Position numbers and translations under genes: made by a program. This document shows positions 35,796-44,930 of a DNA stretch of 64,000 nt, in pieces. Where the stretch lies: NCBI RefSeq assembly GCF_001942465.1, contig NZ_MKJY01000581.1:25896-89895 (forward strand), given 5' to 3'. Under the pieces are notes generated by a model, which saw only the letters and a program-made list of their open reading frames with translations, did no database searches and was not told the origin of the DNA. This stretch comes from Actinomadura sp. CNU-125. Its GTDB lineage: Bacteria; Actinomycetota; Actinomycetes; Streptosporangiales; Streptosporangiaceae. The first letter of the stretch is position 1. Each line of letters opens with the position of its first letter.

Positions 35796-37015
35796 ATGCG
35801 GGTGGTTTTGACGACGTGGGGGTCGCGGGGGGACGTCGAGCCGGTGGCGGGGCTCGCGTTCGCGCTGCGCGGGCTCGGGGCGGACGTGCGGGTGTGCGCG
35901 CCGCCGGACGAGGAGTTCGCGGCGCTGCTGGACGGTGCCGGGGTGCCGCTGGTGCCGCTCGCCTCGACGAACGTGCGCGCGCTCGTCACCGGGGAGAAGC
36001 CGCCGACGGCGGCGGACGCGTTCCGGCTCGCGGCCGAACTGGTCGCCGCGCGGTTCGAGACGCTCACCGCGGCGGCCGAGGGGAGCGACGTGCTGCTGGC
36101 GACCGGCCTGATGCCGGTCGGGGCGCGGTCGGTGGCCGAGAAGCTCGGCCTCGGCTACGTGTTCGCGTGCTTCCACCCGTTCGGGCTGCCGTCGCGGCAC
36201 TTCCCGCCGGGGAGGCGGCCGGGCACGCCGTCCCCGGAGGACGAGACCGACCTCAAGGTGCTGTGGGAGCAGGACGCCCGGCGCGTGGACGAACTGTACG
36301 GCGGGGCGCTCCGGACGCATCGGGCGGCGATCGGCCTGCCGCCGGTCGACAACGTCCGCGACCACGTCTTCACCGACCGGGGCCTGCTGGCGGCGGACCC
36401 GATCCTCGGCCCGTGGCACGACGTGACGAACCTCGAACTCGTCCAGACGGGGGCGTGGATCCTGCCGGACGAGCGTCCGCTGCCGGAAGGGTTGGAGGCG
36501 TTCCTGGACGACGGCGAAGCGCCCGTCTACGTCGGGTTCGGCAGCATGGCGATGCGCGGGCCGACGGACGTGGCGCGGGCGGCGGTCGAGGCGGTGCGGG
36601 CGCACGGCCGCCGGGTGGTGCTCGCCCGCGGCTGGGCGGAGCTCGCGTCGGTCGACGAGCGGGACGACTGCTTCGTCGTCGGCGAGGTCAACCAGCAGGC
36701 GCTGTTCGGACGGGTCGCGGCGGTGGTGCACCACGGCGGCGCGGGCACCACGGCGACGGCGGCGCGGGCGGGCGCCGCGCAGGTGGTGGTGCCGCAGATG
36801 GCCGACCAGCCGTCGTGGGCCGACGGGTCGCCGCGCTGGGCATCGGCGCGGCGCCGGGCGGCCCGTCCCCGACGCCGGAGTCGCTGTCGGCCGCGCTCGG
36901 GACGGCGCTGGCGCCCGAGGTGCGGGCGCGGGCGAAGGCCGTGGGCGCGACGATCCGTCCGGACGGTGCGGCGGTCGCCGCGAAGCTGATCCTCGACGGG
37001 TTCGTGTCGGCGTGA
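35796..37015 (+). pseudogene. UDP-glycosyltransferase family 1 (Gtf-like), frameshifted near the C-terminus
   Basis: GT-B fold enzyme of about 406 residues. The N-lobe starts RVVLTTWGSRGDVEPVAGLA, as in the glycopeptide and macrolide glycosyltransferases; the donor-binding region has GFGSMAMRGPTDVARAAVEA and AAVVHHGGAGTTATAARAGA followed by VVPQMADQPSWA. At about 36824 the frame changes to RRVAALGIGAAPGGPSPTPE and runs to 37015. It would transfer a sugar from a nucleotide donor to a small acceptor. No polyketide or peptide synthase genes are nearby, so it may act on a lipid or a foreign compound. Confidence 0.85.
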
Positions 37016-37021
37016 CCCCGG

Positions 37022-37054
37022 CCGCCCGGGTCCCGCACAGCGGGACCCGGGCGG
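37022..37054. terminator. strong hairpin after the glycosyltransferase gene
   Basis: A perfect 15-base stem (37022-37036 with 37040-37054, both mostly C and G around CCGGGTCCCGC) closes a 3-base loop, 6 bases after the stop at 37015. Confidence 0.8.
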
Positions 37055-37088
37055 TGGCCGGTGGCCCGATGTTGCACGCTCGCCGACT

Positions 37089-37616
37089 ATGGACGCCCCC
37101 TGGAACGAGTGGTCCGATCGCCGGCAGATCCACGACGTCGTCCTGCGGTACTGCCGCGGGATCGACCGGCTGGACTTCGCGCTCGTCCGGTCGGCGTACC
37201 ACCCGGACGCCGTCGACCATCACACCGGGTTCGACGGGTCGGTGGACGAGTACCTCGCGTGGGTCGAGCCGAAGCTGCGGGCACGGCGGGGCGGGACGAT
37301 GCACATCGTCGCGAACCACCTGGTCGAGTTGCTCGGCGACACCGCGATCAGCGAGACGTACGGGACGTCGGTGCACTGGGGCGAGCCCGCGGACGATCCG
37401 CGGGCCAACTTCACGAGCGGCGTGCGGTTCGTCGACCACATGGCCCGGCGGGACGGGCGGTGGGCGATCGCCGAACGCTGGGCCGTCCGGGAATGGACCA
37501 GGTCGGACGCCGGACGGCTGATGCCCAAGGAGGCCGCGGGCCCGGCGGGCACCCGGGACGGCGACGACCCGCTCGCGCGGCTGCAGCGGAAGCTGCGTGG
37601 AACGGAGGACATGTGA
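37089..37616 (+). CDS. nuclear transport factor 2 (SnoaL-like) family protein
   Basis: 175 residues with a SnoaL_4-type fold: EWSDRRQIHDVVLRYCRGID at the N-terminus, then FALVRSAYHPDAVDHHTGFD and GTMHIVANHLVELLGD; the last strand reads RDGRWAIAERWAVREWTRSD. Members act as small cyclases, isomerases or ring-hydroxylating dioxygenase beta-subunit relatives. The following flavin enzyme gene starts inside its stop codon (ATGTGA), so the two proteins probably act in one pathway on an unknown compound. Confidence 0.85.
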   Translation: MDAPWNEWSDRRQIHDVVLRYCRGIDRLDFALVRSAYHPDAVDHHTGFDGSVDEYLAWVEPKLRARRGGTMHIVANHLVELLGDTAISETYGTSVHWGEPADDPRANFTSGVRFVDHMARRDGRWAIAERWAVREWTRSDAGRLMPKEAAGPAGTRDGDDPLARLQRKLRGTEDM

Positions 37617-38470
37617 AGGTCGGAATCAGCTCGCCGATCGTGGCGCTGGCGGGCAAGCGCCCGGCGTGGGAGGCGACGGCGGGGACGGCCGAGGTCGTGC
37701 GGGTGGCGCGGGCCGCCGACCGGCTCGGGTACGAGTTCATGACCTGCCCCGACCACGTGGCCGTGCCGCCGGGCCTGCCCCGAGGGGAACGCTTCTACGA
37801 CCCGCTCGCCACATTCTCCTTCCTTGCGGGACAGACGGAGCGTCTGAAGTTCCTCCCGTACGTGCTGGTGCTGCCCTTCTACCACCCGCTGGAGATCGCG
37901 AAGCGGTACGGGACGCTCGACCACCTGAGCGACGGACGGCTGATCCTCGGGCTCGGGGTCGGGAACCTGAAGGAGGAGTTCGACCTGCTCGGCGCCCCCT
38001 TCGAGGATCGCGGGCCGCGCGCCGACGACGCACTGCGGGCGCTGCGGGCGGCACTGTCCGGACGGACGGTGTCGTACGAGGGGCCGTTCTACGCGTTCCA
38101 GGACATGGTGGTCGACCCACACGCGGTGCAGTCGCGGGTGCCGCTGTGGATCGGCGGGCACAGCGAGCGCGCGCTGCGGCGGGCGGTGACGCTCGGGGAC
38201 GGCTGGTCCCCCGCTCCGCAGTCGTTCCGCGGCCCCACCCCGGAGCTGATGCGGGAGATGCTCGACCGGCACGAGCCGCCGGAGGGGTTCGACGTCGTCC
38301 TCACCCCGGGCGAACGCCTTGACCCGGTAGGCGATCCCGACCGGGCGGGGGAGGTCATCGCAACCGCGGAGAAGGCGGGCGCGACCCATATCAACCTGAC
38401 CGTCCGGCACGAGTCGCTCGCCCACTATCTGGAGCAACTGGAGGCGTTCGCGGAGATCGCCCTCACTTGA
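37613..38470 (+). CDS. LLM-class flavin-dependent oxidoreductase (F420-type)
   Basis: 285 residues of the luciferase-like monooxygenase family, subgroup resembling TIGR03619 probable F420-dependent enzymes. Features are CPDHVAVP (about 42-49), YDPLATFSFLAGQTERLKFL, the conserved HPLEIAKRYGTLDHLSDGRL, GLGVGNLKEEFDLLG and VPLWIGGHSERALRRAVTLG. GTG 37613 is chosen for GGAGG 5 bases upstream. It is translationally coupled with the NTF2-like gene. Its stop overlaps the convergent DUF3140 gene by eight bases. Confidence 0.9.
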   Translation: MKVGISSPIVALAGKRPAWEATAGTAEVVRVARAADRLGYEFMTCPDHVAVPPGLPRGERFYDPLATFSFLAGQTERLKFLPYVLVLPFYHPLEIAKRYGTLDHLSDGRLILGLGVGNLKEEFDLLGAPFEDRGPRADDALRALRAALSGRTVSYEGPFYAFQDMVVDPHAVQSRVPLWIGGHSERALRRAVTLGDGWSPAPQSFRGPTPELMREMLDRHEPPEGFDVVLTPGERLDPVGDPDRAGEVIATAEKAGATHINLTVRHESLAHYLEQLEAFAEIALT

Positions 38471-38789
38471 GGGGGTCGTGGCCCCAGTTCATCAGCGAGT
38501 AGCGCCACTTGGTGTCCGCGATGTCGCCGGACGGGCGCTGTGCGAGGTGCCGGTGCACGTAGCCGACGACCTTGTTCATGTGCGCGCGGTCGTCGTCGGT
38601 CAGATCGGACGACTCGGCGCGGAGCAGTTCGACGATCCTGCGGCCCGACGCGTGGCCGGTCGACTCTCCGCCGTCGCCTTTCTGGCCGACCGACCGCGAC
38701 TCGTCGGTGTCGAGCCAGCGTTCGAGTTCCTTCGGGGTCATGTTCACGACCTCGCCGAACTCGGCCTCGACATCGCCGTTTCCGCTCAT
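38463..38789 (-). CDS. DUF3140 domain protein
   Basis: 108 residues: EFGEVVNMTPKELERWLDTD, then GRRIVELLRAESSDLTDDDR and TKWRYSLMNWGHDPLK, the characteristic DUF3140 end. Function unknown; members are often paired with DUF2945 proteins, as here. The two genes overlap by ATGA (38786-38789), so they are cotranslated. Soluble, probably cytoplasmic. Confidence 0.88.
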   Translation of the reverse strand: MSGNGDVEAEFGEVVNMTPKELERWLDTDESRSVGQKGDGGESTGHASGRRIVELLRAESSDLTDDDRAHMNKVVGYVHRHLAQRPSGDIADTKWRYSLMNWGHDPLK

Positions 38790-39013
38790 TTCGACCGCTT
38801 CCGCTTCAGCGCCGACGGCTTGTGGACCGCCCGCTTGCCGCTCTTCTCGCTGCGCACGACGTACTGCGGCTCGTCGGGCGACGCCGCGACGGTGCGTCCG
38901 GCCTCCTCCCGCCGGTCGGTGACCTTCTTCTCGACCTTCCCTTCGGTCTCGGAGCCGTGGCTGCTCCAGGCCACCTCGTCCCCGACCGATGGTTCGTCCT
39001 TGCGTTTCCCCAT
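38786..39013 (-). CDS. DUF2945 (hypervirulence-associated TUDOR-like) protein
   Basis: 75 residues, strongly basic at the C-terminus (KSGKRAVHKPSALKRKRSK). The family pattern GDEVAWSSHGSETEGKVEKK and PQYVVRSEKSGK is clear. The TUDOR-like fold and basic tail suggest nucleic-acid or protein binding; the cellular role is unknown. It is first in a two-gene operon with the DUF3140 gene. Confidence 0.85.
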   Translation of the reverse strand: MGKRKDEPSVGDEVAWSSHGSETEGKVEKKVTDRREEAGRTVAASPDEPQYVVRSEKSGKRAVHKPSALKRKRSK

Positions 39014-39139
39014 GTCACGGGCTTACCCGGTGCCCGGTGGGCAAGCCCGGAGGGACGGCTGATAACGGCGCTCTTGTAAATGAGAACGCCTCTTTCGCGG
39101 ATTCTCGATTCCTGCGAGGATGAAGGCGTCCGTTCCCGG

Positions 39140-39550
39140 ATGGAGGTCGCAGCCTTGGCAGCCGCACGGTCCATGTACCACGAGCGCCCGGACTACCGCG
39201 TCGATCTGCTCGCCCGAACCAACCTCGTGACCGCGCGGCTCGACGAGGTCCTGCTGGCCCGCAGCCGCGCCTGCCTGTTCGTGGACGAACAGGACCACGG
39301 GCTCGCGATCTACTTCCCCGAGGACGCCGTCGACTTCTCGCGGCTGGAGCGGATCGACCACCGCACCGTCTGCCCGTTCAAGGGCGAGGCCGTCTACTGG
39401 CGGGCCGCCGGGAGCGACGGGCCCGGCGTCGCGTGGGCCTACCCGGAGCCGTTCCCGCAGGTCGCGCGGCTCGCGGGATACGTCTCGTTCGATCTGGACA
39501 CCGTCCGCACGACGATCGGCGCGGGCGTCTTCACGGGGGTGCGCCCATGA
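39140..39550 (+). CDS. DUF427 domain protein
   Basis: 136 residues: ARSMYHERPDYRVDLLARTN, CLFVDEQDHGLAIYFPEDAV, then DHRTVCPFKGEAVYWRAAG and VAWAYPEPFPQVARLAGYVS, all DUF427 landmarks. Function is unknown; the fold is a small beta-tent. The frame stays open to ATG 39080, and neither ATG has a good ribosome binding site, so the start is uncertain. Its stop overlaps the thioesterase start (ATGA), which suggests a joint role in acyl or coenzyme A metabolism. Confidence 0.85.
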   Translation: MEVAALAAARSMYHERPDYRVDLLARTNLVTARLDEVLLARSRACLFVDEQDHGLAIYFPEDAVDFSRLERIDHRTVCPFKGEAVYWRAAGSDGPGVAWAYPEPFPQVARLAGYVSFDLDTVRTTIGAGVFTGVRP

Positions 39551-40404
39551 CCGAGTCGTCGCTCGACCGCATGATCGACATCTTCGACGTCACGCCGATC
39601 GACCGGACGCGGTTCACCGGCGACAGCGACGGCGGGGGCCGCCGGGTCGTCGACGGCAGCCAGATCCTCGCGCAGTGCGTCGTCGCCGCGTCCAAGTCGT
39701 TCCCCGGACGGACCGTGCGTTCGGCCCACGCGCTGTTCGTCGCCGTCGCCGATCCGGAGAAGGCCCTCGAATTCACGGTGACGCCCGTCCGGGAGGGGCG
39801 TTCGTTCGCCAGTGCGACCGTCGCGGTCGGGCAGGGCGACCGCACGTGCGTCACCTGCACGGTCCTCCTCGACCGCCCGCAGGCGGACGTCGTCCGGCAC
39901 GACACCTGGACTGGCCCGCCCGTCGGGGGGCCGGAGTCGGCGTACCCCGTCGACATGCCGCTGCGGGGCCGCGAACTGCGCATCGAGGACGTTCCGGACT
40001 ACGGCGACCCGGACGAGGTCGGGCCGCCGATCCTGAACGCGTGGCTGCGCTACGACACCGTCCCGCCGCGCGACGAGCTGCGCCGTGCTCTGCTCACGCA
40101 CTTCACCGGACATCTCGCCATATCGACCACGATGCGCCCCCACGCGGGCATCGGCACCTCGCAGGCCCACCACACGGTGTCGACGGCGGTCATGGGCATC
40201 GCCGTGCACTTCCACGAGCCCGCCGAGTGGGACGGCTGGCTCCGGTACCACCACGAAAGCACCTTCGCGGGCGCGGGCATGAGCCACGTGCGCGGCCAGA
40301 TCCTCACCGAAGACGGACGCCTGGTGGCCTCCTTCACCCAGGACGGCATGATCCGCCCCTTCGAAGCACAGGGCGCCGCGATGCCGACCGAGTCACGCTT
40401 GTAA
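39547..40404 (+). CDS. acyl-CoA thioesterase II (TesB-like)
   Basis: 285 residues with a double hot-dog fold. Features: RRVVDGSQILAQCVVAASKS near the N-terminus, VRSAHALFVAVADPEKALEF in the first hot-dog, and the second with GTSQAHHTVSTAVMGIAVHF and WLRYHHESTFAGAGMSHVRG followed by LVASFTQDGMIR, the conserved TesB end. It hydrolyses acyl-CoA to free acid and coenzyme A. It is translationally coupled to the DUF427 gene. Confidence 0.9.
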   Translation: MTESSLDRMIDIFDVTPIDRTRFTGDSDGGGRRVVDGSQILAQCVVAASKSFPGRTVRSAHALFVAVADPEKALEFTVTPVREGRSFASATVAVGQGDRTCVTCTVLLDRPQADVVRHDTWTGPPVGGPESAYPVDMPLRGRELRIEDVPDYGDPDEVGPPILNAWLRYDTVPPRDELRRALLTHFTGHLAISTTMRPHAGIGTSQAHHTVSTAVMGIAVHFHEPAEWDGWLRYHHESTFAGAGMSHVRGQILTEDGRLVASFTQDGMIRPFEAQGAAMPTESRL

Positions 40405-40426
40405 CGCCGCCGCACCATCCCGTCCG

Positions 40427-40442
40427 TCGGCGCGCGCGCCGA
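40427..40442. terminator. GC palindrome between convergent genes
   Basis: TCGGCGCGCGCGCCGA is a perfect 16-base palindrome 22 bases after the thioesterase stop and 43 before the stop of the FAD oxidoreductase. It can fold as a short hairpin on either strand. Confidence 0.5.
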
Positions 40443-40484
40443 TAACGCACAAGCCGGTCCGAGGCGCTGTAACGCCGCCCCGGA

Positions 40485-41744
40485 CTACGGCTTCGACATC
40501 GCGGTGATGCGGCGGCGGGCGTCGATGGCGCGCAGGTCGTCCAGGACGGCTTGTGCGGCGCGGCGGCCGGACACCAGGGCGCCCTGGACGGAGCCGGTGT
40601 CGCGGTGGTCGCCGCACACGTACCGTTCGCGGCCGGTCCGCACCGGCTGCCGGAGGCGGAGGGGCGGGGGCATCGCCGGGAGGGCCTCGGCGACCGGATA
40701 TGTCGCGAGATGCCGCCACGAGTTGGTGTGCCCGTAGATCTGCGTGAGGCGGTCGCGCACCCACGGTTCGTCGCCGTCCCCGTGCACGCCGAGGACGGAC
40801 GTGGAGATCAGCGCGCGTCCGTCCGGCGAGTACTCCGGCGCCGCGTCGGTCAGGACGAGCGTGTCCGCGACGATCCCCTCCGCGTCGATGATCTGCACGG
40901 GTTCGCGCAGCGGCGACGACGGGGCGACGTGGTAGAAGGTCGTGACGGGCCGCATCGCGGGCGCCTCGATGCCGGGGACGAGCGCGGCGGCGGCCGTCGG
41001 GTCGGCCGCGACGACGACGGCGCGCGCGGGGATCGTCTCGCCGTCCGTCCGCACGCCCTCGCCGGTGATCTCCCGGACGGGCGTCTCCAGCGAGATCGTG
41101 CCCTCGGGGAGCCGGTCGGCGAGCTGGGCCGGGACCTCGCCCATGCCGAGCGCGGGGACGCCGATGGTGCCGCTCGCGAACGACCGCCAGAGCAGGTGGA
41201 AGTACCGGCTGGAGGTTTCGAGGTCGCGTTCGAGCAGGACGGCCGCGAGGAAGGGGCGCAGCAGCTTCTCGAGCATCGTGCCCGAGATGCCCCATTTACG
41301 CAGGTCGTCGGCCGTACTGCGTTCGGTCGCGGCGCGGAGGCGGGCCGGCGGCCCGGCCAGGTCGCGGGCGGTCATCGCGGCGAGCGCGGCCTTGTCGCGC
41401 GGGGTGCCGATCCCGGCGAGGAGGGTCGTCAGCGCGGCCGACGGGTGCCGCCACGGGAGCATCACGCGCTCGCGCCGCCCGTGGTCGTAGACCACCACCC
41501 CGGACGCGAACGGCCGCAGGTGCAGTTTCCCCAGGTCGAGCAGGCGGCGCGCCTCCGGATACGCGGTGTTGAACACCTGGAAGCCCCGGTCGAGGCGGAA
41601 CCCGTCGACGACGTCGGTGCGCACGCGTCCGCCCACGCCGTCCGACGCCTCCAGCACCCGCACCGGCACGCCGTTCTCGCGCAGCCGGACGGCGCAGGCC
41701 AGCCCGGCGATCCCGGCGCCGACCACGATCACGGTGTCGGTCAT
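40485..41744 (-). CDS. FAD-dependent oxidoreductase (amine oxidase/phytoene desaturase-like)
   Basis: 419 residues. The FAD-binding motif VIVVGAGIAGLACAVRLREN is at 5-24, followed by VRVLEASDGVGGRVRTD; the C-terminal FAD block reads RYVCGDHRDTGSVQGALVSG with RRAAQAVLDD. In between are hydrophobic and substrate-domain segments as in the NAD(P)/FAD-dependent oxidoreductases related to protoporphyrinogen oxidase. Substrate unknown. It starts 85 bases downstream of the siderophore permease stop on the same strand and might be transcribed with it. Confidence 0.85.
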   Translation of the reverse strand: MTDTVIVVGAGIAGLACAVRLRENGVPVRVLEASDGVGGRVRTDVVDGFRLDRGFQVFNTAYPEARRLLDLGKLHLRPFASGVVVYDHGRRERVMLPWRHPSAALTTLLAGIGTPRDKAALAAMTARDLAGPPARLRAATERSTADDLRKWGISGTMLEKLLRPFLAAVLLERDLETSSRYFHLLWRSFASGTIGVPALGMGEVPAQLADRLPEGTISLETPVREITGEGVRTDGETIPARAVVVAADPTAAAALVPGIEAPAMRPVTTFYHVAPSSPLREPVQIIDAEGIVADTLVLTDAAPEYSPDGRALISTSVLGVHGDGDEPWVRDRLTQIYGHTNSWRHLATYPVAEALPAMPPPLRLRQPVRTGRERYVCGDHRDTGSVQGALVSGRRAAQAVLDDLRAIDARRRITAMSKP

Positions 41745-41829
41745 CGCACCTCCTCGCGTCCGTCCGGGGCATGCCCGCCCGACCGGAGATGACGTCCGGA
41801 AGGGGGCAAAATCCCCGCAATGCCCCGCT

Positions 41830-43888
41830 TCAGGCCGTAGGGGTGCGGCGCATGAGCCAGATCAGGTACGGCGTGCCGAGGACGGCCGTCATGATCCCGA
41901 CCGGGATCTCGACGGGCGCGAGCAGGGTGCGGCCGAGCGCGTCGGCGGCGACGACGAGGACGGCGCCGAGCACGGCGGCGACCGGGACGAGGCCGGGCGG
42001 TGCCGCCGCCCGCGAGGCGGCGGGCCAGGTGCGGGGCGACGAGCGCGACGAACCCGACGTTCCCGACGGCCGCCGCCGCGCCCGCCGCGAGCACCGCACC
42101 GGCGAGCAGGGCGAGCAGCCGGGCGCGTCCGAGGTTCAGCCCGAGCGCGCGCGGGAGGTCGTCGCCGAGCGCGAGCATGTTCACCGGGCGGCCCGACAGC
42201 GCGAACAGGACGGCGGCGAGCGCGGGCACGGCGAGCCAGCCGAGGGTCGTCGCGTCCCGGGCGTAGGTGCTGCCCGCCATCCAGGTCAGCGCCGCCGACA
42301 CGTTCATCTGCTCGGCGACCACCATCATGTTCGTCACCGCGCTCATCGTGACGGCGACGCCGAGGCCGACGAGGACGACGCGCGTCGGGTCGAGGCCGTG
42401 CCGGTCGCGGGCGATCCCGACGACCACGACGAGCGCGAGGATCCCCCCGACCGACGCGAACACCGGGATCAGCGCGGCGGGCGCCCCCGGCAGCACGGTG
42501 ATCAGCAGCACCGCCCCCGCGGACGAGCCCGCGGTGACGCCGAGGAAGCCGGGTTCGGCGAGCGGGTTGCGCACCACCGACTGGACGGCCGCGCCCGCGA
42601 CCGCGAGGACGGCCCCGGCCAGCGCGGCCACGAGGATGCGCGGCAGCCGGTAGAACACGACCGCGTCGGACGATTCGGTGCCGGAGCCGGTCAGCGACGC
42701 GGCGACCTGCCCCCACGAGACGTCCACGTCGCCGATCCGCAGGCCGACCAGCATCGCGGCGGCGAGGGCCAGCAGCCCGCCCGCGAGGACGGCCGCGTAG
42801 CGGGGCCCGCGCGGCGGCGCGGTGACCGCGACGGCCGCGCCCGCGTCGGCGTCCCCGGTCTGGGTGCGGCGGGCGAGCAGGACGAACACCGGCCCGCCGA
42901 TCAGCGCGGTCACGACCCCGACGGGCAGTTCGCCGAACCCGGCGGACGGCGGCAGGGCGAGGCGCGCGGCGGCGTCCCCGGCGAGGACGAGCAGGGCGCC
43001 GCCGAGCCCGGCGAGCGGCAGCAGCGCGAGGTGGCGGCGGACGCCGAGGCGGCGGACGGCTACCGGCGCCATGAGGCCGACGTAGCCGATCGGGCCGGTG
43101 AGGGTGACGGCGGCGGCCGCGAGCAGGACGGCCAGCAGCCAGGAGAGCACGCGCGTGCGGGCCACCCGGACACCGAGGGACTCGGCGGTGTCGTCGCCGA
43201 GCGCGAGGACGTCCAGCGGACGGGCGAGGGCGGGCGCGAGCAGCACGGCGGCGAGGACCACGGCGCCGATCGTCAGCGGCCGGTCGAGGCCCGGCTGCAG
43301 CAGCGTCCCGTTCCCCCACAGGAAGACGCCGCGGGTGGCGGGCTGGTCGACGAGCTGCAGGAACTCGGCCCCGGCCATGCCGCCGAGGGTGACGCAGGCG
43401 CCCGCGAGCAGCAGCCGTCCGGGGGTGAGGACGCCGCGCGCGGTCAGCAGGTAGACGATCGCGGCGGCGGCGAGCCCGCCGAGGAACGCGGCCCCGCCGG
43501 ACAGCAGCGTGCCGGTCTCCAGGCCGAGGTAGGCGGCCAGCGCGACCGCGAAGTAGGCGCCCGCGTTGACGCCGAGGGTGTCGGGGGCGCCGAGCGGGTT
43601 GCGGGTGGAGCCCTGGATGAGGGCACCGGCGACGCCCAGGGCGACGCCGGAGGCGAGACCGGCGAGGGTGCGCGGCAGGCGGCTGCCCAGCAGGACGGCT
43701 TCGGCGCCGGAGTCGGCGTCGCCGACCGCGAACGCGATCAGGTCGCCGAAACCGACACCGGAGGCGCCCAAGGACAGGTGCAGGAGGGCCACCGCGCACA
43801 GGACCGCCACGAGCGCGCCCCCCGCCACGAAGGTGGACGGGCGGCGCGCGCGCAGAGCGACCTTGGCCTCGCCGGTCGTGACGGTCAT
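41830..43888 (-). pseudogene. fused FecCD-type siderophore permease (two halves in one protein), frameshifted
   Basis: Two complete FecCD permease units are joined head to tail, as in FhuB, giving about 686 residues and some 20 membrane segments. First unit: GSRLPRTLAGLASGVALGVA, STRNPLGAPDTLGVNAGAYF, GPIGYVGLMAPVAVRRLG. Second: YRLPRILVAALAGAVLAVAG, VVRNPLAEPGFLGVTAGSSA, GNVGFVALVAPHLARRLAG. At about 41997 the frame changes to GLVPVAAVLGAVLVVAADAL and ends LIWLMRRTPTA at 41830; one lost base explains it. It imports ferric siderophore with the binding protein and ATPase encoded just upstream. Confidence 0.9.
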
Positions 43889-44886
43889 CAGACCCCGAGC
43901 GCCTTGGCGGTCATGTTGAGGATGTGGACGCTCGACAGGACGCCGCCGTAGAACCAGGTGCCCGGGTCGAGGGCGATCGCGCGGTCGTCCTTGACGAACG
44001 CCGAGTCCGTCCAGACGGGGTTGTCGGCGAGCTGCTCCTCGAACGGGTTGTCGTCGTCGGCGGCGACGTACAGGAACGTCGCGTCGTCGGGGACCCGGGT
44101 CAGACCCTCGACGCCGACGGTCGTCATGCCCCAGTCGTCGGGCTTGCCGGTCCAGGTGTTCTTCAGCCCGGCGAGGTTCAGCACCTGCGCGACGAGCGCC
44201 TTGTCGGTGTGCATGCGGATCTGCGGGGCGTCGTTCGCGGTGAACGCCTGCGCGACCGCGTACTCCAGGCCCGCCTTGTCCGCCTTCTCCAGCCGCGTCT
44301 TCACGTCGGCGGCCGCGGCGTCGATCTTCTGCAGGACGGCCGGGGCCTGCTCCTGCTTCCCGACCGCCTTGGCCAGCTCGGTGAAGTTCGTCTTCATCGT
44401 CTGCAGCGCCGGATCGGCGAGCGGGTCGAACGCCAGCACCGGGGCGATGTCGGCGAGCTGGTCGTGGTTCGCGGCGACGCGGGACTCGTCGGAGACGATC
44501 AGGTCCGGCTTCAGCGCGCGGATCTTCTCCAGGCTCGGCTCCTGCCGGGTGCCGACGTCGGCGACGCCGCCGGGCAGCTTCGCCTCGGGCGCGCTGACCC
44601 ACTTGGCGTACCCGGCGGAGTCGGCGTTGCCGACCGGAGTGACGCCGAGCGCCAGCAGGTTCTCGGTGTAGGTCCATTCCAGCGAGACGACGCGGGTCGC
44701 GGGCCCGTCCAGCGAGACGGGGCCGCGCGCGGTCGTGACGCTGATCGCGCCCTTACCGCCGCCGCCGTCGCCGCCGCCGGACGCGCCGCCGGTCTCGCCC
44801 GCCGAACCGCCGCCGCATCCGGCGGCGGCGAGGACGAGCGCCGTCGCGGCGGCGCCGCTCGTCAGCGCGCGCAGAAGTCTTCTCAT
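43888..44886 (-). CDS. iron-siderophore ABC transporter substrate-binding lipoprotein
   Basis: 332 residues. Lipoprotein signal RRLLRALTSGAAATALVLAAAGC (lipobox AAAGC), a Gly-rich linker, then a FepB/FhuD-type binding fold: TRVVSLEWTYTENLLALGVT, LEKIRALKPDLIVSDESRVA and IAPVLAFDPLADPAL. It binds ferric siderophore outside the membrane. Its stop and the permease start overlap by one base (TGATG). GAGG lies 9 bases before the ATG. Together with the ATPase gene it forms a three-gene importer operon. Confidence 0.92.
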   Translation of the reverse strand: MRRLLRALTSGAAATALVLAAAGCGGGSAGETGGASGGGDGGGGKGAISVTTARGPVSLDGPATRVVSLEWTYTENLLALGVTPVGNADSAGYAKWVSAPEAKLPGGVADVGTRQEPSLEKIRALKPDLIVSDESRVAANHDQLADIAPVLAFDPLADPALQTMKTNFTELAKAVGKQEQAPAVLQKIDAAAADVKTRLEKADKAGLEYAVAQAFTANDAPQIRMHTDKALVAQVLNLAGLKNTWTGKPDDWGMTTVGVEGLTRVPDDATFLYVAADDDNPFEEQLADNPVWTDSAFVKDDRAIALDPGTWFYGGVLSSVHILNMTAKALGV

Positions 44887-44930
44887 CAGGGTTTCCTCAG
44901 GGTGAAAAGGGACGGTACCGGAAGGGAAGG

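Noticed and set aside
35796..37015. Gtf-like glycosyltransferase taken as a sign of an antibiotic gene cluster
   Set aside because: No polyketide synthase, peptide synthetase or deoxysugar genes are in the surrounding 20 kb; single Gtf-like genes are common in actinomycetes.
41771..43951. A 2-kb open frame on the + strand opposite the siderophore permease
   Set aside because: The composition (Arg, Gly, Ala, Asp-rich, no hydrophobic core) is that of an antisense shadow; the minus strand encodes clear FecCD permease segments.
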